Positions 5,300 to 10,207 of a stretch of 10,207 bases of DNA are shown piece by piece (positions within the stretch are counted from its first letter, which is position 1; each line of letters begins with the position of its first letter). Where the stretch lies: assembly GCA_900552585.1 (NCBI GenBank), contig USAB01000065.1:1-10207 (forward strand). The letters run 5' to 3'. The position numbers and the translations under genes are program-made. The notes under the pieces are model-generated. The model did no database searches. It was not told the origin of the DNA and worked only from the letters and a program-made list of their open reading frames with translations. The DNA comes from an uncultured Coriobacteriaceae bacterium (lineage in GTDB: Bacteria > Actinomycetota > Coriobacteriia > Coriobacteriales > Eggerthellaceae).

Positions 5300-7786
5300 C
5301 TATGCTTTCGTGACTTGGACGATGATGGAGTTCGCCGGTCCGTTGCCGCGCGAAAGCGGGTTCGGACGGTAGGTGGTCAGCGTGTTCACGCAACCGCCCT
5401 TGTCCAGCTTGTCGCCGGACATATTCGCGCTGTGCCAGGCACCCTGTGGAATCGCGACGGTTCCGGGGATGACGCGCGGCGTGACGCGCGCTTCGATCTC
5501 GATGGTGCCGGCCGGGCTCTCCGCATGGACGGTGTCGCCGTTCGAGATGCCGCGCGGCTGCGCGTCCGCGGGGTTGATCCACATCTGCTGGCGCGCGATG
5601 TGGTCCAGGTCCTCGATGAATCCGTAGCTGGAATGCGTGCGGCTCTTGTGGTGGAAGCCGGTGCAGTACAGCGGGTACTGGTCCGTGGTGCTGCCGTAGC
5701 CTTCGAAGCCGGGGTAGAACTCCGGGATGGCGCAGATCTTCTCGCCGTCTTCCAGCTGCCACGTCTTGTTCAGCTTCTCCAGCTGCTCGGAGTAGATTTC
5801 GATCTTGCCGGAGGGCGTGCCCAGCGCATTCTTCTTGGGATCGTCGCGGAAGTCCTTCAGGCCCACGACCGGGTCCAGCTTGCGCTTGTAGACGCCCTGC
5901 TTTCTGATTTGCTCCCACGAGGGCATCTTCTTGTCGGCGGCGGCGCCGGCCTTGTACAGGTACTCCACCCAGTCGTCGTGCGTCATGCCGCCCTTCGTGA
6001 AGTCGTTCTTCACGCCCATCTTGTCGGCGATCTCCGTCATCACGTCGTAGCTGCAGCGGCATTCGCCCGGAGGCGTCTGCGCGGGGCCGCCCACGGTGAC
6101 GCCGGTATACCATTCGGCATAGCCTTGCGTCTGCATGTTCAGCTGCTCGGAGCGCATGGCGTCCGGCAGGATGATGTCCGCATAGCGCGCGGAGTCCGTC
6201 ATCACGGTGTCCCACACCAGGATGAACAGGTCCTTGCTGTCATCATTCAGCGTCTCGTACACCTTGTTGATGTCGCTGTGCTGGTTCGTGATGCAGTTGC
6301 CGGCGTAGTCCCACACGAAGTGGATGTTGTTCTTCAGCTTGCCGTCCTTCAGCGCGCCTTCCGCATCCAGCACGCCGGCGTTCGTGACGGACATGTCCGT
6401 GCCGTGGTCGACGGCGTTCAGCCATTCGTAGCACGGGATGCTCCAGGTCACGGCATTCGGCTTCACACCCGGGCTGGGCGTCTTGCCGTTCTCGTCCGCG
6501 TCCGTGGCGGGGATACTGCTGATCAGGTACGTGGGCGGCTCGGCTTCGCGCTGGCCCGTGTTGGTGCCGGGCAGGCCGATCTTGCCCAGGGCGATGGGCA
6601 CCATGCAGATGGCGCGCGTGGCGTTCTCGCCGTTCGTGTGGCGCTGCGGGCCCCAGCCCTGCGCCACGAACGGTGCCTTCGCGTTCTCCAGATCCTTCGC
6701 CAGCGCGCGGATGGTCTCAACAGGGATCTGCGTGATCTCGGAGGCCCATTCCGGCGTCTTCTCCACGTGGTCGTAGCCCGTACCCATGACGTAGTCCTTG
6801 TAGGACAGGTGCTTGCCCTTGGCGCTCTTGGGCATGGTGTCCTCGTTCCAGCCCACGCAGTACTTCTTCAGGAACGCCTCGTCCGTCTTGCCATCCTTCA
6901 CGAACTCGTGTATGAGCGCGGCTGCCAGCGCGGCGTCCGTGCCGGGGCGGATGGGCAGCCATTCGTCCGGATGGCCCGAGATGCTCTCGTTCATACGGTA
7001 GTCGATGGAGATGATCTTGCCGCCGCGGGCCTTCACGGCCTCGCGTAGCTTCGCAAAGTACCAGGTCATGTTTATGCCGCCCATGCGGGTCTCGGCGGGG
7101 GAGTTGCCCCAGAGCACGACCAGGTCGGAGTGGTTCGCGGCCTCGTCCATGGAAGACGCGTGCACGGCGTCGTAAGGGCTGAACTGCGTGCCGAACATAT
7201 ACGGTGCCGCAGCCAGAATCTGGTTTGCGGAATAGTCGTAATGGCGCGTCAGGCAGCCGCCGATGGCGTTCATCAGGCGCTGCGACGGATTGCCGGTGCT
7301 GGAGTACATGCCGGTGGCGTAAATCATGTAGATGGCGTCGTTGCCGTATTTGTCGATGGTGTACTTCAGCTTATCGGCGATGGTGCTGATGGCCTCGTCC
7401 CAGGAAATCTGCTCGAAGTCGTCGGAGCCGCGCGGTCCCACGCGCTTCATGGGATACAGCAGGCGGTCCGGGTGGTTCAGCCAGCGCCGCATGGTACGGC
7501 CGCGCAGGCAGGCACGTGCCTGGAAGTCGGAGTTTCCGATATTGTCGGTTTCCATGTAAGCTACTTTGCCGTCGCGGACGTGCCACTGGAAGATGCAGTT
7601 GCCGCCGCAATTCACATTGCATTGGCTCCATGCAATCTTGTCGGGCTCGTCGGCATAGGCCGCCTCCGTCTTGTTCACCACGGATTCGGATGCGGCCAGG
7701 GCGCCGCCGGCAGCTGCCAGCGCGCCGAGTGCCCCGGTGGTCTTCAAGAACGATCGGCGGGAGATCGACGGTGTTTTGTCAGACAT
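5300..7786 (-). CDS. dmsA: DmsA-type molybdopterin oxidoreductase, catalytic subunit, Tat-exported
   Basis: An 828-residue member of the DMSO reductase family; E. coli DmsA is about 810. A Tat signal opens the protein: SRRSFLK (9-15), a hydrophobic Ala/Gly-rich stretch, and a likely cleavage site after ALA (29-31). A [4Fe-4S] site follows: Cys56, Cys60, Cys64 and Cys93 in RACLRGR. The molybdenum ligand is predicted to be Ser186 in HYDYSANQI, aligned with the DmsA motif. Other family blocks are ETRMGG, WLPIRPGTDAAL, QGWGPQRHTNGENATRAI, WDYAGNCITNQHSDIN, and a C-terminal dinucleotide-binding domain with MWINPADAQPRGI and KGGCVNTLTTYRPNPL. The likely reaction is reduction of an S-oxide or N-oxide outside the membrane; the true substrate cannot be read. 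The ATG at 7786 is chosen because AGGGGGT (7799-7793) precedes it by six bases and Tat signals start this way. A frame extension to 7876 adds 30 residues before the signal and is rejected. Confidence 0.95.
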   Translation of the reverse strand: MSDKTPSISRRSFLKTTGALGALAAAGGALAASESVVNKTEAAYADEPDKIAWSQCNVNCGGNCIFQWHVRDGKVAYMETDNIGNSDFQARACLRGRTMRRWLNHPDRLLYPMKRVGPRGSDDFEQISWDEAISTIADKLKYTIDKYGNDAIYMIYATGMYSSTGNPSQRLMNAIGGCLTRHYDYSANQILAAAPYMFGTQFSPYDAVHASSMDEAANHSDLVVLWGNSPAETRMGGINMTWYFAKLREAVKARGGKIISIDYRMNESISGHPDEWLPIRPGTDAALAAALIHEFVKDGKTDEAFLKKYCVGWNEDTMPKSAKGKHLSYKDYVMGTGYDHVEKTPEWASEITQIPVETIRALAKDLENAKAPFVAQGWGPQRHTNGENATRAICMVPIALGKIGLPGTNTGQREAEPPTYLISSIPATDADENGKTPSPGVKPNAVTWSIPCYEWLNAVDHGTDMSVTNAGVLDAEGALKDGKLKNNIHFVWDYAGNCITNQHSDINKVYETLNDDSKDLFILVWDTVMTDSARYADIILPDAMRSEQLNMQTQGYAEWYTGVTVGGPAQTPPGECRCSYDVMTEIADKMGVKNDFTKGGMTHDDWVEYLYKAGAAADKKMPSWEQIRKQGVYKRKLDPVVGLKDFRDDPKKNALGTPSGKIEIYSEQLEKLNKTWQLEDGEKICAIPEFYPGFEGYGSTTDQYPLYCTGFHHKSRTHSSYGFIEDLDHIARQQMWINPADAQPRGISNGDTVHAESPAGTIEIEARVTPRVIPGTVAIPQGAWHSANMSGDKLDKGGCVNTLTTYRPNPLSRGNGPANSIIVQVTKA

Positions 7787-7792
7787 AGATGC

Positions 7793-7799
7793 ACCCCCT
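7793..7799 (-). promoter_or_regulatory. Ribosome binding site fixing the dmsA start
   Basis: On the minus strand AGGGGGT lies six bases before the ATG at 7786. The in-frame upstream ATG at 7876 has no comparable purine run and would bury the twin-arginine motif 30 residues deeper. This site therefore decides the start. Confidence 0.75.
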
Positions 7800-7814
7800 A
7801 TTGATGTTGCGCCG

Positions 7815-7830
7815 CCGCCGGCGAAGGCGG
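7815..7830 (-). promoter_or_regulatory. Hairpin in the dmsA leader, just before the ribosome binding site
   Basis: On the minus strand CCGCC (7830-7826) pairs with GGCGG (7819-7815) around a TTCGCC loop. An extra CGG repeat allows a shifted pairing. It ends 15 bases before the Shine-Dalgarno sequence at 7799, in the leader predicted from the promoter candidate at 7862-7889. It might stabilise the 5' end or tune translation. No T-tract follows, so it is not a terminator. Confidence 0.4.
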
Positions 7831-7861
7831 TCGGCAAGTCTCCAAAATCATGCAAAAGTGC

Positions 7862-7889
7862 TATATGACACTTCACAACTTATGCACAA
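7862..7889 (-). promoter_or_regulatory. Candidate promoter for dmsABC
   Basis: On the minus strand TTGTGC (7889-7884) and CATATA (7867-7862) are 16 bases apart; shifting the second box by one gives ATATAG at 17. They would place the transcript start near 7855 and leave a leader of about 70 bases. The boxes are only moderately close to the sigma-70 consensus, which fits a promoter needing an activator. Confidence 0.4.
7874..7889 (-). repeat. TTGTG direct repeat, 11-bp interval, over the candidate -35
   Basis: On the minus strand TTGTG occurs at 7889-7885 and again at 7878-7874, 11 bases apart, about one helical turn. Placement across and just downstream of the candidate -35 box suits a dimeric regulator, but five-base repeats can also arise by chance. 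Confidence 0.35.
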
Positions 7890-7905
7890 AACGAACCTTA
7901 GAGCT

Positions 7906-7934
7906 GTGAGCGGCAGGGTTCAAGGGGTGAGCGG
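7906..7934. repeat. GTGAGCGG direct repeat, 21-bp interval
   Basis: GTGAGCGG is present at 7906-7913 and 7927-7934, 21 bases start to start, or two helical turns. Both copies are followed at similar distance by TTC (7919-7921 and 7938-7940). They lie about 20-50 bases upstream of the candidate -35 box of dmsA, a usual position for an activator bound as a tandem pair. Confidence 0.45.
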
Positions 7935-7935
7935 T

Positions 7936-7945
7936 CGTTCGAACG
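7936..7945. repeat. Perfect 10-bp palindrome CGTTCGAACG
   Basis: The sequence is its own reverse complement and lies directly beside the second GTGAGCGG copy. It could be part of a composite operator upstream of dmsA. A palindrome of this length without a spacer can also occur by chance in GC-rich DNA. Confidence 0.35.
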
Positions 7946-7948
7946 CTT

Positions 7949-7963
7949 CTATTTCAAGAATAG
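7949..7963. repeat. Operator-like dyad CTATT-N5-AATAG
   Basis: The five-base arms at 7949-7953 and 7959-7963 are exact reverse complements around TCAAG. Being AT-rich inside GC-rich DNA makes it stand out. It is one of a series of dyads upstream of dmsA. Confidence 0.35.
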
Positions 7964-7971
7964 TTTTGACC

Positions 7972-7982
7972 TGGTGAAACCA
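7972..7982. repeat. Short dyad TGGT-N3-ACCA
   Basis: The four-base arms at 7972-7975 and 7979-7982 surround GAA. Weak on its own; recorded because it belongs to the cluster of symmetric elements in the dmsA control region. Confidence 0.25.
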
Positions 7983-8013
7983 CGGTAAAACATGCACGCA
8001 CTGCGGGGTTTTG

Positions 8014-8029
8014 CCACTATATCTAGTGG
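8014..8029. repeat. Operator-like dyad CCACTA-N4-TAGTGG
   Basis: Perfect six-base arms at 8014-8019 and 8024-8029 surround TATC, giving a 16-bp site of a size typical for a dimeric helix-turn-helix regulator. It lies about 125 bases upstream of the candidate dmsA -35 box, and about 75 bases past the chaperone gene's terminator. As an RNA hairpin it would be weak and has no T-tract, so a DNA operator is the better reading. Confidence 0.45.
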
Positions 8030-8103
8030 GCAGAAGGGCTGTTTCTGGCCGTTTCGAGCGGATTACGGCGTTTGCGCGGCATGCATCGGATGCGTCCCCT
8101 GCG

Positions 8104-8133
8104 AAAACAGCGCACCCGCAGAAAGGGGTGCGC
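8104..8133 (-). terminator. Intrinsic terminator of the dmsD chaperone gene
   Basis: GCGCACCC (8110-8117) and GGGTGCGC (8126-8133) form a perfect 8-bp stem with an eight-base loop. On the minus strand the stem is followed by TG and then TTTT (8107-8104). It starts 44 bases after the chaperone stop and separates that gene from dmsABC, implying that the two are transcribed independently. Confidence 0.75.
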
Positions 8134-8176
8134 CGTCGCGTTCGGGTGCAGTGGGGCGGTGTGCGCCGGGGTCCGC

Positions 8177-8836
8177 TTACCGGTAGAAGCGGGGCGTGAC
8201 CACGTTCAGGTCGAACATGCGCTGGATGCCCTGCAGGCTCTCCAGCGTGAGCAGCGCCAGGCCGTGGTAGAACGGATGCTTCGCCTCCTGCTCCAGCTCC
8301 TCCAGGTAATGCGGTGCCCACGTAAGGAAGTGCTTGCACAGGTATTCTTCCAGCAGCTCCGGCTTGTTCTGGGCAATCCAGGCCATGACCTCCAGCATCG
8401 TGCCGATGTGGTCGTCGGGCAGGTCGGCTTCGCCGGAGTCGATGGCGATGCCGTTGCGCTTCAGCCAATCGTGCAGGTCCAGCGCCGTCTTGCCGAACAT
8501 GACCTGGTCGCTGTCCGTGTACACGGAGCCCCAGGGCGGCACCGGCTTGTGGCCAGGGCCGATGAACAGGCGGCGGTACTCCTTGACCAGCGGTGCGCCG
8601 GCATGTTCGCCATCCAGGCCCTTCTGCATCTCTTCGATGGCCTCTTGGGCCACGGGCGCCTTCACGAACGGCCAGTCTTCGGCGGCCTGTTCGGGGTCCA
8701 GGTCGGCCATGGCGGCAAACGACGGGTCAATGGCCTGCGCATCCAGCTTCGGGTCATGGGTGAAGAACGGGCCCAGCACGGTGCCCACGAACGCGATGGG
8801 CACGCAGGCGGCGTGGCTGATGGAAGATTCGGGCAT
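8177..8836 (-). CDS. dmsD: DmsD/TorD-family redox enzyme maturation chaperone
   Basis: This 219-residue, mainly helical cytoplasmic protein has no signal peptide. Proteins of this family bind the Tat signal and the body of an apo-molybdoenzyme, hold it until the molybdopterin cofactor is inserted, and hand it to the Tat translocon. The family fingerprints are clear: EYRRLFIGPGH followed by PVPPWGSVY (86-106), then PDDHIGTMLEVMAWIA (140-155), then the Leu-rich LLEEYLCKHFLTWAPHYLEEL region (161-181). The length fits DmsD/TorD (about 200-220). The ATG at 8836 has AAGGAGG (8847-8841) only four bases upstream, a strong but close Shine-Dalgarno. It lies upstream of dmsA on the same strand but is cut off from it by its own terminator and 390 bases. 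DmsA of this window is the natural client by position; in organisms with many such reductases another client is possible. Confidence 0.92.
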   Translation of the reverse strand: MPESSISHAACVPIAFVGTVLGPFFTHDPKLDAQAIDPSFAAMADLDPEQAAEDWPFVKAPVAQEAIEEMQKGLDGEHAGAPLVKEYRRLFIGPGHKPVPPWGSVYTDSDQVMFGKTALDLHDWLKRNGIAIDSGEADLPDDHIGTMLEVMAWIAQNKPELLEEYLCKHFLTWAPHYLEELEQEAKHPFYHGLALLTLESLQGIQRMFDLNVVTPRFYR

Positions 8837-8857
8837 GATGCCTCCTTGACTTCATGC

Positions 8858-8889
8858 GGTTGCGCGCTTCGGGCGCCCGCCCGCAATCC
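8858..8889. other. Inverted repeat in the dmsD leader; terminator-like on the plus strand
   Basis: GGTTGCG (8858-8864) pairs with CGCAATCC (8882-8889), leaving one bulged T; the enclosed GC-rich bases contain CGGGCGCCCG. On the plus strand TTTTGTTTT (8892-8900) follows, like an intrinsic terminator, yet no plus-strand gene lies before it. On the minus strand it would be a hairpin in the chaperone leader, ending 11 bases before the Shine-Dalgarno at 8847. Confidence 0.4.
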
Positions 8890-8906
8890 GGTTTTGTTTT
8901 CTCCCC

Positions 8907-8933
8907 ATAGTAGCGTACCGGCCGCACATTGCA
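8907..8933 (-). promoter_or_regulatory. Weak candidate promoter for dmsD
   Basis: On the minus strand TACTAT (8912-8907) is a fair -10 box, and TGCAAT (8933-8928) lies 15 bases upstream as a poor -35. The spacing is short. A start near 8900 would leave a leader of about 65 bases. It is the only AT-leaning stretch between the trp terminator and the chaperone gene. Confidence 0.25.
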
Positions 8934-8972
8934 CGCGTTGGCGCGAACCGCCGGGATTCGGCAGCGAAGACG

Positions 8973-9005
8973 AAAACGCCCCGGCGGCGCGATGCCGTCG
9001 GGGCG
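8973..9005 (-). terminator. Intrinsic terminator of the trp operon
   Basis: CGCCCCGGCGGC (8977-8988) faces GCCGTCGGGGCG (8994-9005) across a five-base loop: a 12-bp stem with one imperfect pair. Read on the minus strand it is followed by TTTT (8976-8973) and CGTCTTCG. It lies 98 bases after the trpA stop and before the dmsD promoter region, so it should end trp transcripts. Confidence 0.8.
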
Positions 9006-9102
9006 GAAGGGGCGGGCGCGCGGCGCGTCGGAAGGCCGGCGCATGCAGTATGCGTGCAGACGGGCCGATGCGCATGCGCGCCTCAATGCGGGCGCGTGCG
9101 GG

Positions 9103-9900
9103 CTAGCGCAGCGCGTCCTTCATACTCTTCACGAACGTTGTGACGGGTTCCAGGGAATCCGCGCCATACTGCGCGATGAGCTTCACGATGGCGGATCCCA
9201 CGATGGCGCCGTCGGACTGGTCGGCCATCTCCTTCGCCTGCGCGGGCGTGGAAATGCCGAAGCCCACGGCGCAGGGGATGTCGCTTACCTGGCGCACCAC
9301 GTCCACCATGCCCTTGATGTTCGTCGTGATCTTCGACCGCGTGCCGGTCACGCCCAGCGAGCTGACGCAGTACAGGAACCCCTTCGCATCGGAGGCGATG
9401 GCCTTGATACGGTCATGCGACGTAGGGGCGATCATGAAGATTTGCACGATGCCGGCCTTCTTGCAGGCCTCGGCGAATTCCGCGCGCTCCTCGTACGGGC
9501 AATCCGGCACGATGATGCCGGAAACGCCCACCTCGGCGGCGCGCTTGCAGAAGCGCTCGGACCCGTAGCTGAAGATGACGTTCGCATACGTCATGTACAC
9601 GAACGGCACGTCTGTTTCCTGCCGCAGCTTCTCCGTCAGCGCGAACACCTTGTCCGTGGTGGTGCCGGCGTTCAACGCGCGCAGGTCCGCCTCCTGGATG
9701 ACGGGGCCCTCGGCCGTGGGGTCGGAGAACGGGATGCCCAGCTCGATCAGGTCGGCTCCGGCCTGCGCCATGGCGGGCACCAGCTTCGCCGTGGTTTCCA
9801 GATCCGGGTCGCCGCACGTGATGAACGGGATGAATGCCTTGCCGTTCGCGAAGGCGGAGCGGATGGCCTTTTCGGCGTCGGTCATGTTCTGGTTAGTCAT
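9103..9900 (-). CDS. trpA: Tryptophan synthase alpha subunit
   Basis: This 265-residue TIM-barrel enzyme cleaves indole-3-glycerol phosphate to indole and glyceraldehyde-3-phosphate; indole is channelled to TrpB. Family blocks are FITCGDPD (26-33), IELGIPFSDPTAEGP (52-66), IVPDCPYEE, IMIAPTSHDRI, SSLGVTGTR and AVGFGIS. Catalytic Glu is Glu53 in IELG (Glu49 in Salmonella numbering). The second catalytic position, Asp60 in Salmonella, is Glu64 here (GAG codon at 9711-9709). I believe this variant also occurs in related anaerobes. The ATG at 9900 is chosen because MTNQNMTDAEKAI fits the family N-terminus, GGGGAGG precedes it, and it overlaps the trpB stop by eight bases. A longer frame reaching 10026 lies wholly inside trpB and adds Arg/Pro-rich sequence foreign to TrpA. 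It is the last gene of the operon. Confidence 0.96.
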   Translation of the reverse strand: MTNQNMTDAEKAIRSAFANGKAFIPFITCGDPDLETTAKLVPAMAQAGADLIELGIPFSDPTAEGPVIQEADLRALNAGTTTDKVFALTEKLRQETDVPFVYMTYANVIFSYGSERFCKRAAEVGVSGIIVPDCPYEERAEFAEACKKAGIVQIFMIAPTSHDRIKAIASDAKGFLYCVSSLGVTGTRSKITTNIKGMVDVVRQVSDIPCAVGFGISTPAQAKEMADQSDGAIVGSAIVKLIAQYGADSLEPVTTFVKSMKDALR

Positions 9901-10207
9901 AGATGTCCTCCCCACGGTAACGGGCGATGGCCGCGCAGTCCTTGTCGCCGCGGCCGGAAAGCGTGATAACGATGGTCTGGTCCTTGTCCATGGCCGGCGC
10001 GATCTTGATGGCGTGGGCCACGGCATGGGCGCTCTCGATGGCGGGGATGATGCCCTCGGTCTGGCTCAGGTCGCGGAAGGCGTTCATGGCCTCCTCGTCG
10101 GTGGCCCAGCTGTAGTTCACGCGGCCGATGTCCTTGAGCCATGCGTGCTCGGGGCCCACGGAAGCGTAGTCGAGGCCTGCGGAAATCGAGTAGGTGTCGA
10201 GCGTCTG
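9893..10207 (-). CDS. trpB: Tryptophan synthase beta subunit, C-terminal part (5' end outside window)
   Basis: The frame is open to the window edge, giving the last 104 residues of a protein usually near 400. TrpB is the PLP enzyme that condenses indole with L-serine to give tryptophan, in an alpha2-beta2 complex with TrpA. The fragment begins QTLDTYSISAGLDYAS and continues VGPEHAWLKD, a hallmark of TrpB. It contains EGIIPAIESAHAVAHA, whose Glu matches Salmonella Glu350, and ITLSGRGDKD, whose Ser matches the Ser377 that hydrogen-bonds the PLP ring nitrogen. The Schiff-base Lys lies upstream, outside the window. The stop at 9893-9895 overlaps the trpA start by eight bases, the usual coupling of trpB and trpA. 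A GTG at 10159 is internal and not a start. Confidence 0.96.
   Translation of the reverse strand, partial: QTLDTYSISAGLDYASVGPEHAWLKDIGRVNYSWATDEEAMNAFRDLSQTEGIIPAIESAHAVAHAIKIAPAMDKDQTIVITLSGRGDKDCAAIARYRGEDIYD

Larger units (their letters stand above)
7787..8176 (-). promoter_or_regulatory. Non-coding control region upstream of dmsA (390 bases)
   Basis: No convincing gene is seen on either strand in this stretch. It is visibly less GC-rich than its flanks, especially at 7840-8030. Reading from the chaperone gene toward dmsA, it contains the chaperone terminator (8104-8133), four short dyads (8014-8029, 7972-7982, 7949-7963, 7936-7945), an 8-bp direct repeat at a 21-bp interval (7906-7934), a TTGTG direct repeat at 11 bp overlapping a candidate -35 box (7874-7889), a candidate -10 (7862-7867) and the leader hairpin (7815-7830). 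A textbook FNR half-site pair TTGAT-N4-ATCAA is not seen. The layout suggests control by one or more DNA-binding regulators acting upstream of the promoter. Coriobacterial reductase genes are often controlled by LuxR-type regulators, but no regulator gene is in this window. Confidence 0.65.

Noticed and set aside
4760..7048. A 762-codon open frame on the plus strand, antisense to dmsB and dmsA
   Set aside because: It mirrors well-supported coding sequence, has monotonous Val/Ala/Arg/His-rich composition with no recognisable domain, and is explained by the scarcity of stop codons in GC-rich antisense frames.
7801..7806. TTGATG as an FNR half-site in the dmsA leader
   Set aside because: No matching ATCAA half-site at the required four-base spacing, and the position is downstream of the candidate promoter.
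7787..7876. 30-residue N-terminal extension of DmsA
   Set aside because: It would place the twin-arginine signal internally, has no good Shine-Dalgarno, and covers the leader hairpin and the real ribosome binding site.
8072..9966. Plus-strand frames of about 345 codons each antisense to dmsD and trpA
   Set aside because: Low-complexity mirrored composition and no plausible start context. The minus-strand genes are unambiguous.
9901..10026. 42-residue N-terminal extension of TrpA
   Set aside because: It lies entirely within trpB in another frame, and its Arg/Pro-rich sequence does not fit TrpA.
1..10207. CRISPR arrays, insertion sequences, prophage genes, tRNA or rRNA
   Set aside because: I saw no regularly spaced long repeats, transposase or phage motifs, or RNA-gene signatures. 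The window looks like ordinary chromosomal backbone with a respiratory operon.

Overview
The window reads as a high-GC (by eye above 60%) anaerobe of the Coriobacteriia, most likely Eggerthellaceae (Eggerthella, Gordonibacter, Slackia or Denitrobacterium type). This placement is inferred from the combination of a SUF operon ending in sufU, a DmsABC-type respiratory reductase, a DmsD/TorD chaperone and clostridial-like TrpA sequence. No marker gene fixes the genus.

Layout. Positions 1-2485 (+ strand) hold the end of an iron-sulfur assembly operon: the 3' part of sufD, then sufS and sufU, abutting or overlapping, with a probable terminator after sufU. Positions 2615-3577 (+) encode a tetratricopeptide protein of ST7-like type with its own ribosome binding site. 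A convergent intergenic stretch (3578-3784) carries a perfect 15-bp hairpin terminator serving the opposite strand. Positions 3785-7786 (- strand) are a complete dmsABC-type operon, transcribed A-B-C: Tat-exported molybdopterin subunit, four-cluster ferredoxin subunit, eight-helix membrane anchor. Upstream of dmsA lie 390 non-coding bases (7787-8176) packed with short dyads and direct repeats, the obvious control region. Positions 8177-8836 (-) encode the DmsD/TorD-type chaperone as a separate unit with its own terminator. A 266-base gap (8837-9102) holds the trp terminator and a structured chaperone leader. Positions 9103-10207 (-) are trpA and the 3' end of trpB, the end of a tryptophan operon.

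How the genes work together. DmsD binds the DmsA precursor until cofactor is loaded and the Tat signal can be used. DmsA then acts on the outer face of the membrane, fed with electrons from menaquinol through DmsC and the four clusters of DmsB. The complex needs five Fe-S clusters, and the neighbouring SUF genes make such clusters, although proximity alone does not show a dedicated link.

Novelty. I see no wholly new system. The parts most worth a second look are the dense dmsA control region, the natural Asp-to-Glu replacement at the TrpA catalytic position, the ST7-like TPR protein of unknown role, and the unproven substrate of the reductase.
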